Notes under the pieces: generated by a model
Database searches by the model: none
Told to the model about the DNA's origin: nothing
The model's input: the letters and a program-made list of their open reading frames with translations, nothing else
Position numbers and translations under genes: made by a program
Source of the DNA: Meandrina meandrites
Taxonomy: Eukaryota; Cnidaria; Anthozoa; Scleractinia; Meandrinidae
Direction: 5' to 3'
Assembly (NCBI GenBank): GCA_963693305.1
Contig: OY855913.1
Span: 4,415,001-4,479,000, forward strand
DNA length: 64,000 nt
Part shown: one piece after another, positions 56,586 through 64,000 of the stretch
How the letters are laid out: every line of letters starts with the position of its first letter
Numbering within the stretch: the first letter of the stretch is position 1

Positions 56586-57712
56586 GGCGGGTCTTAACTC
56601 TTTAATGCGAATCTTTGCTATTAACTTTGTGAACTTTGCGGTGAACGACTCCTGACATGACGACGGGTCTTTGCTGCGAATTTTTGCATTAACTTTGTGA
56701 ACTTTGCGGTGAACGACTCTTGACATGACGACGGGTCTTTGCTGCGAACTTTTGCATTAACTTTGTGAACTTTGCGACGAACTACTCTTGACATGACGAC
56801 GGGTCTTTGCTGCGAACTTTTGCATTAACTTTGTGAACTTTGCGGCGAACGACTCCCGACATGACGACGGGTCTTTGCTGCGAACTTTTGCATTAACTTT
56901 GTGAACTTTGCGGTGAACGACTCTTGACATGACGACGGGTCTTTGCTGCGAACTTTTGCATTAACTTTGTGAACTTTGCGGTGAACGACTCCTGACATGA
57001 CGACGGGTCTTTGCTGCGAACTTTTGCATTAACTTTGTGAACTTTGCGACGAACGACTCTTGACATGACGACGGGTCTTTGCTGCGAACTTTTGCATTAA
57101 CTTTGTGAACTTTGCGGTGAACGACTCTTGACATGACGACGGGTCTTTGCTGCGAACTTTTGCATTAACTTTGTGAACTTTGCGGCGAACGACTCCTGAC
57201 ATGACGACGGGTCTTTGCTGCGAACTTTTGCATTAACTTTGTGAACTTTGCGGTGAACGACTCTTGACATGATGACGGGTCTTTGCTGCGAACTTTTGCA
57301 TTAACTTTGTGAACTTTGCGGCGAACGACTCTTGACATGATGACGGGTCTTTGCTGCGAACTTTTGCATTAACTTTGTGAACTTTGCGGTGAACGACTCC
57401 TGACATGACGACGGGTCTTTGCTGCGAACTTTTGCATTAACTTTGTGAACTTTGCGGCGAACGACTCCTGACATAACAACGGGTTTTTGCTGCGAATTTT
57501 TGCATTAACTTTGTGAACTTTGCGGTGAACGACTCCTGACATAACGACGGGTCTTTGTTGCGAACTTTTGCCGGCATTAGCTTTGTGAACTTTGCGGCGA
57601 ACGACTCCTGACATGACGACGGGCCTTTGCTGCGAATTTTTGCATTAACTTTGTGAACTTTGCGGTGAACGACTCCTGACATAACGACGGGACTTTGCTG
57701 TGAAACGTTGCA
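56586..57712. repeat. 68-bp minisatellite, about 16 copies
   Basis: Units contain TGACATGACGACGGGTCTTT, GCTGCGAACTTTTGCATTAA and CTTTGTGAACTTTGCGGTGA. Copies are highly uniform in the centre, with variants at GCGGTGAAC/GCGGCGAAC. Divergence rises after about 57470, including a 5-base insertion near 57571. Confidence 0.95.
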
Positions 57713-58496
57713 ATTTAACTTTAAAACTTTTCGCAGTGACCGGCTAAAAATAATACCCTTTTATTAATGCTTACACGTTATATAGAAGTAATTGTTATTT
57801 ACAAACATTCCCTCAGTGAAGCTTGCATTTGATTTTCTAGAAGAATCATTCTTTTGTACCCTATCTCACATCCTCTCTTCACGTTATCTTAGATGTGAGA
57901 TGGAACCTTGAACAAAGTGGATTATGCTCGCACCAATGGAAAAGGAATCACAATGTGAAAGTATTTTTTGCCCTAAGAGAAGCAATCGACAAGTGGAAAT
58001 TAAAGAGATCATTTCCCCCCTAAGATGAAAGCTTTGCTAAGAAGTTACGAATTGCTAGTGGACGTGACAAAACAAAGGCGTAGATTCTGATCTTTGTGTA
58101 GCTGAAAATAAAAATATATTAAATGCTTATTAAATTTTATGTCCAAAAATAGTCATCAGACGATAGGCTTTTGAATAGTTGCCAAAAAAGAGTGCGTTTG
58201 TGTTTTATCCAGATCAATACGCTGGGCAAAATGTTTTCACCTGCTAATGCCTTGCTGGCTGGCAATCAAAAGTTACAGTCAATTCTGGCTGGCTATTTGA
58301 CTAATTTTTGATTTACTGGCTCGGTATTCATTTTTTTAATGAAATCTGGCTGGGAGTTTTATAATATGAAGTCCATCTTGCTGGCAGTGCAGAGCGGATA
58401 TTTTTTTCCCAGGAAAGTTAATTATTAACTGTAATTAACATTTAAACACATAATCAGTGACAGTGAAGTCATATGTTAAATTTCCAGTGAAAGTGT

Positions 58497-59245
58497 CGTT
58501 GGGTACTCCTGAAAAAGGCAAAATCAGTAGCGAAGAAAAAAGCTTGGTATGCAGTGAAGGAAAGTGGGCTTTTGTGTCAATATACCCCTATCTTTTCCCC
58601 TGCTGGCGGGAATGGAGGAAACGCGGATCAATTGCAAGATGTGAAACAGGATTTTTCATTTACAAATGTAAGTGATCAAAGCTTTTTAAACTCCGCAGGA
58701 CAAACCTATTTAATTAATTTTTTTTTCAAAGCATCTCTTCAGGAAATTAGCGATATACACTACAGCATTTGACAGAAGAATTCAGTCTTTTGTATTTCGC
58801 ACAGGTAACTAAATAACCTTTATTTGATTTGTTCAATTACTGCAGATGACTATAAACAGATTATTTTTTTGTCTTATATTTGTTATTGCTGATGAATACG
58901 AAATGCGAAAAAACAATGTTTCTCAGTTTCCTTCAAAAGACGTAACTTCAACCCCATTTCTAGCTAACAATACTCGTCTTGCATACTAAGTAGTTCTGTG
59001 CAGAATTTGATTAGCCTGCTCTCTGGTGTTACGCCAGTTAGCCACCCCACAATTTATAATAATTGACTCTTCAGTAAAATTTCCCCTACAGACTGGAGCG
59101 GCAAGATTAATAAAGGTGACTGCAGGGGCATTTCGAAATATTTTTTTTGTAGTATGTTTGTTTACGCTTACATCACAGGACTTCAAGCGATAAGCTCCTT
59201 GATATTGCAAGCCGCTCATCGTACAGCTATTCGTTTGATGAACTG
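58497..59245. repeat. composite repeat block, copy 2, segments B-D
   Basis: Resumes at GAAAAAGGCAAAATCAGTAG and follows copy 1 through segment D to GTTTGATGAACTGTGAA. Copy 1 has the TTG-tailed LINE at that point and this copy does not. Confidence 0.75.
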
Positions 59246-59609
59246 TGAATTGTCTACCATTATGAAAGCTTTATACGGTCGGAATGCAATCATTCCTTAG
59301 CCTTTTTATCGTATCTGTTTGATTATCGGACTACCGTATTTTATTTTTGGCCTCTAGGGATCTAGGGACATTTAAATTATTGTCACTTGGCATTGTAGTT
59401 TTAAAAGTCGTTTCACATCTTGTTTTCTTCAGTTAGCGCTCATATAACTTGTCTTTTTGTCCCAAAATTTTGCATATTCTATGTGCAACACGCGTTAAAC
59501 GTTTTTCTTTTTCTTTTCTTCTTCTTTATTATTTCTGTTTTTTTTTTTATGTCTGTATGCAGTACCATCAGTAATTGGGAATGCAAATAAAGTGATGTTG
59601 TTTTGTGCA

Positions 59610-60370
59610 ATTTTCTCGGCCTGTATGGTGAGAAATTTGCGACCGTGGGCTCAAGTCGGAAATGGCCTCGTTTAGTCCCTCAAATTTCGGCCTGTATTGT
59701 GTGAAATTTTCAGAAATTGCCGAGTGCAGACAAGCAAAGCTCGGACAGTACTATTGTGTGCAATTTTCGACTGAGCGTTCAAGACGGAAATGGCCGAGTT
59801 TAACCCCAGCACATCTCGGCCTTTATTGTGTGTAATTTTCGATCGTGGGTTCAAGTCGGAAAATCGATCGTGGGTTCATGTCGGAAATGGCTGAGTTTAG
59901 ACGCTCAAATCTCGACCTGTGGCCAAGTGTGCAATTTCCGACCGTGGGTTCAAGTCGGAAATGGCGCAGTTTAGGTGCGGAAATGGGTTTAAGTCGGAAA
60001 TGGCCGAGTTTAGACCCACACATCTCGGTCTGTATTGTGTGTAATTTTCGACCGAGGGTTTATGTCGGAAATAGCAGAGTTAAGCCCTTAAATCTCGGCC
60101 TGTATTTTATGCATTTTCCGACGTTAGGTTCAAGTCGGAAATTGCAGAGCTTGTCCCCACACATCTCGGCCTCTACTATGTGCAATTTTCGACCAAGGGT
60201 TCAACTCGTAAATGGCCGAATTTCGCCCCGTGCATCCCGTGCGGTATTGGGTGCAATTTTACACCGTGGGTTCAAGTCGGAAATGGCCGATATTACCCCC
60301 AACACAGCTCGGCCTGTATTCTTTCTTATATTCAAGACGCAAATTGAGTGTAGCCCCACACAGCTTGGGC
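59610..60370. repeat. about 71-bp minisatellite, second array
   Basis: Same unit and orientation as 15590-16440 (TTCAAGTCGGAAATGGCCGA, CATCTCGGCCTGTATTGTGT), about ten divergent copies. A stray partial unit lies at about 60650-60690. Confidence 0.8.
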
Positions 60371-62489
60371 TGGTGGAATTTGTTAGGTAGTCTCTGCAAT
60401 ATCTAATGACCCCCCTCTCCATCAGAAATTTTTACCCTGCCCTCCCCCCCCCCTCTCATGATCCTAAATTTTTTAGATGACCCCCCCAAAATAAAGGAGT
60501 GAAAATTTTACTTATTTATATATCAAGCTGCACTTAATAGCAGATACAATTGCAGATTTAAGTGTTAACCATAGTGATAACATATCAACGCAGGGCCCGC
60601 TTCGCCTGCTTGTTTGTGCAGCGATTACTTGTTTTTATTGATATTTTATTGTGTGCATTTTCTGACCGTGGTTTCAAGACGGAAATGGCGGAGTTAAATC
60701 ATAAGCTCGAACATGACGCCGTTATATATGTCGCTTTGTCTTATGGGAACGCCTAGGCGCCCAGTATGATCGATATATCATAATCGAAATCATAAGAAAA
60801 TGATCGATCCTTTTTTATGATTATTATTTTGTCTGTGACTTTTATCATGTTGTTGTTGTTGTTTTTGTAGTTGGAACGTGAAAATCATAAAGACATAATC
60901 ATAATCGCAATGTTCAATGGAGCCATTATGTTTTGGCCAATAAACGTCTAGCGTTAGTACTTTCCGGTCGGTTTATTCTGTGATTGTGTCGGCGTTCCAA
61001 GAGAGACTGGCGGTCGGTTCCCACTAGAACTCAACAAGCTTATGTTTGCGATTATGATTATGGTTCTTTTTATGATATTTATGTCTCTAGTGGGTACGAA
61101 GCCTTACAGCGTGCTTCATTTGACTTCAACATATATAATGACGTGATTCACATGCTGTTCCTCTATATTCCTTATAGTTTGAGCGGACGTGACGAAAGCT
61201 CTCCATGCAGCTGGTTGTAAAAAAAAAAAAACTTGTGAAGTTTTTCTTGTTTTGCAGCCATCGTTTTGCTGCTTTGTATTTTACAACGTAAAAGTCTTTT
61301 GTTTTCTTTGGTTCAAATTAATAGTTCGTAAAACGTATGATGCCGACCTAAACTTAGACGAAAACATTCAATGACTTACTTTGGCCGGGATCGAAGTCTG
61401 CGAAAACAGTTCGTTCTTCTTTGTTCTTGTGTTCCTTAACTTTCATTATGCTCGTTCTCGTTAGTCTTCAAGAGAAAAGGTCAAAAAACTACGAAGATTT
61501 CAGAAGGCTTCACGAAAACGTTTCCAAAATGACCGCGCACTGGAATTGAAGGAATGGATCGAGCTTTGAATTTTGTGACGTAATAATTTTGCAATCGAGT
61601 TGACGATCGTCATTTGAAGAGCAAATAATGTAAAGTTTGAGAGTTTGAGTCAGTCTGAGTAATTCAAGTAGTAATTCTGAAAGGACCAAAGTTTTTTTAA
61701 AACATGGTAGTTATATTTTTTACTAAACTGGAATCCAGTTTAAAAGATTAATAATTATTAAAGCACTGAGTAAAATTGTGAGCATTGTGCGATATAGGAG
61801 GATCTCAAACACTGGATGGCTAATAACAATCTTCAGTCCGCTCAACTGGGTATGGAACAAAGAATTTTGTTATATACCTCAACTGAAATGCAGGTTTTTT
61901 TGGATTTGCATGCAATTATATATAATCAGGACGTGCGCGGCTTGAAACCCGGATCGGTATGAGCGCCAAATTATTCTAGGATGTGACCAAAAGCTAAGAT
62001 TGTATATAAATTTGTAAATAAATTTGTACACAAAAATTTAACTTGAATGAAATGATATTTCTCAATGCAAATTCGAAACCGCAAACCATCACGCAGGGTA
62101 AAACTTTCTTGAATGAATAAATTCGTGTCGTTTTCAGCTGAAAGAAAATTCAGTGGTGAATAATAAATACAGAGCGATTAACGACTATCTCCCTGGACAC
62201 TGTGAGGTTTGTTTCTATCACCTGTTTATAGTCCATATTCTGGCCACAGAGACGTAAATTTTATTTAGCTGGTACATATTAACATGCGTCAAAAACACGT
62301 CTCAAAAGTGTGTACGTGGAAGCTGCATTATTCGGTGAGGATATTGAATCGATACCGGAGTTGATATTGAAGTTCGCAATACTTGCCAAGCCAAACCAAC
62401 ATTATAAAAGTGTTAATAATCATAATAAAAATACTAGCAAGCCCTAGTTATGAAAATTTCTTACTTCCAACTTCCTACATTAAGCAAAA
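60371..62489. other. no gene recognised
   Basis: C-rich runs at 60440-60490, short frames and AT-rich sequence only. Confidence 0.45.
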
Positions 62490-62494
62490 GATGA

Positions 62495-62725
62495 ACGAGG
62501 AGTTGTATGTCATCCTCGGAGACCCAGGGGCAGCTAGTGGGGGCGAGGGAAAAGTCGTAACGGGCGAAAAAAAATTTCGGCGAAGAAAAGTAAAGTACGA
62601 AACGAGGAGCCCCTGGGGACACATTCTTACCGGACCAGTTCCAAACGGTCGGAGTCGTTCTGGCTTCTGATTGGTGCCACAAAACCTTTGTTTTTTTGTG
62701 CCCAATCAGAGAGCAGCAACACCAG
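62495..62725. repeat. dispersed repeat with CCTCGGAGACCCAGGGGCAG
   Basis: The GTCATCCTCGGAGACCCAGG motif and the later inverted-like CGAGGAGCCCCTGGGGACAC suggest a short inverted-ended element; a similar repeat is common in coral genomes, from memory. CTTCTGATTGG/CCAATCAGAG near the right forms a second small inversion. Confidence 0.45.
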
Positions 62726-64000
62726 GAGTCGTTTCGTGTGTTCTTACACGGCAGGGTACAAGAAGGCCAGTTGCTCGCCATGTTTGTTTTTGCTCGAGAA
62801 GAAAAATTCTAATCACAGGACAAGATGCAGGGCAAATCGTGCGGCATATCCACAAAAAGCCTCACCGGTAATACGCTGGATTTTCGCAGGTATTGTAAAC
62901 TTAAGAGTCGTGTAGATTGCGAGTTACCTGCATCATTCGTTTTAATGCACTCACTGATCCACTGATTTCGAGAGGCTTTTCTTTGGACGAAATAAATATT
63001 GTTTTTCGAAATTTCTGACTGAAACTTTTCTTTCGAGTTGTTTACGATGAGTAATATTAATCTAAAAGAAAATGTTCCTGACCGTCGAGTCGGATATCGT
63101 GTGCTTTTGTTAACATAAAGAGAAAAAGAAACTTCATGTTGAGTAGCGTATAATTTAATATTTTAAGGCTTGGAATTTGACTCGTGGAACACAACTCAAA
63201 GGTGATATTTACTGCTGTTTCTTTTTGTTTAAATCCTGTAGTATTTCATGAACCTGTCTGAAATGTAGTACCCTTTACACCAAAACTAATCAGTATATTA
63301 TGTTGAATACATTTGTATTTAAAATTTAATGTCCTGTACCACTCTTTTGCCTTATGCATCAAATACTGTAGTACTTTAGTGTACACCAAATCATTGGATT
63401 GTGTTTTTTTGGTCACTCTGCAGCTTACTGGTTACTCAAACTTGGATGGTATGTGCTGCCCACAACCTCCAAGCTCATTTTATGTGAATTAAAAGATATC
63501 GTACTGCAGATTTTTTGATACAATAAATCAGCTTTGTGTTCCTGTAGAAAAAGGCAAATAAAAAAATATACATGGGCATATTCTTACCTCAAATGCTGCA
63601 GTCAATGTGTAATGACAGCCCTGCTTGCTATTAAGTCCTCATAAAAAAGTTAGTTTATATGCTTTGCTGCATGCTCCTGTAACACATATACCTGATTACT
63701 GTCAATTAATTACCCCAGTAAAACCATCATGAGGAATATATTGCCTCTAAATTTACACAGCCTGGGGGTAGGGTTAAAGACTACTTCAGCTGTTACTTTG
63801 ACAGCATAAACATTCAAAGCTTTAAATTGGGCACTGATCAATCACTCTTGCTTGGAGTTGGACAAAGGATACAGAAAAATTGTAAGACAAAGAAGTTTTT
63901 ATTACACTGTAAAATGCACTTCCCTAGATGTCAAGAAATTAAATACTCTAAGCTGATGAAAGATTTGGAAAGGGAGGCACCTACCCTATAAAAGGTTCTA
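62726..64000. other. no gene recognised to the window edge
   Basis: AT-rich DNA with no open frame of note or repeat I can identify; it could be intronic sequence of a gene beyond the window. Confidence 0.4.

Larger units (their letters stand above)
54146..58510. mobile_element. about 4.4-kb insertion splitting the repeat block
   Basis: Copy 1 joins segments A and B directly; here they are separated by this DNA. Its ends are inverted: GGAGTACCCAACG at the left and CGTTGGGTACTCC at the right. CTGGCTGG-rich subterminal sequence containing TGCTGGGAGTTTGTAAAATA or similar occurs near both ends. It contains the 68-bp minisatellite and no recognisable transposase. The exact target duplication is unclear. 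Confidence 0.5.

Noticed and set aside
57369..57682. Overlapping 81-codon minus-strand frames with repeated HRKVHKVNAK
   Set aside because: Product of the 68-bp minisatellite; the period is not a multiple of three and frames break between units.
56586..57712. CRISPR array
   Set aside because: The whole 68-bp unit repeats without unique spacers, and the genome is eukaryotic.
59845..60390. 181-codon plus-strand frame
   Set aside because: It is a read-through of the 71-bp minisatellite.

Overview
The window is animal nuclear DNA with many short introns, AT-rich intergenic sequence and dense repeats: MITEs, tRNA-derived SINEs, truncated LINEs and minisatellites. The gene style and repeat spectrum fit an anthozoan cnidarian, probably a stony coral. 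This is inferred from general resemblance, not from a species marker.

The main gene fills 11.5-39.6 kb on the minus strand. I rebuilt it exon by exon: 39 coding exons with GT-AG borders and consistent phases give an uninterrupted 1,878-residue protein. It is a homologue of DDX60, the large Ski2-like SF2 RNA helicase linked to antiviral responses in vertebrates. It has the PIN-like N-terminal region, Walker A, a DEVH box, SAT, the GTLALG and [10 protein letters not shown] motifs, and the conserved C-terminal domain. A poly(A) signal follows the stop, and a candidate 5' UTR exon lies near 41.9 kb.

Divergently oriented upstream is a single-exon gene (44010-44936) for a 308-residue protein with about five membrane segments, which I do not recognise. 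Three IRF-like motifs lie in the 2-kb gap between the two genes. On the other side of the helicase gene, at 9.3-10.3 kb, are decayed copies of one helicase exon with its intron flank and of the membrane-protein gene. The locus was therefore once duplicated. A further two-exon gene end may lie at 7.5-8.3 kb.

The flanks are repeat-dominated. At 1-11 kb there are foldback elements, MITEs and tRNA-like SINE heads. The helicase introns carry two TTAA-flanked MITEs, a hAT-like element with an 8-bp target duplication, SINEs (one in intron 3 broken by a nested hairpin), and a roughly 71-bp minisatellite that reappears at 60 kb. A 0.65-kb sequence is present almost identically in intron 2 and just upstream of exon 1.

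From 45.6 to 51 kb come AT-rich satellites with foldback hairpins, a 5'-truncated LINE with a clear target-site duplication, and a 1.6-kb 21-bp minisatellite that stays open on both strands. From 51 to 59 kb a repeat block occurs twice; one copy is split by about 4.4 kb of DNA that contains a 68-bp minisatellite. From 60.4 to 64 kb I see no convincing gene.
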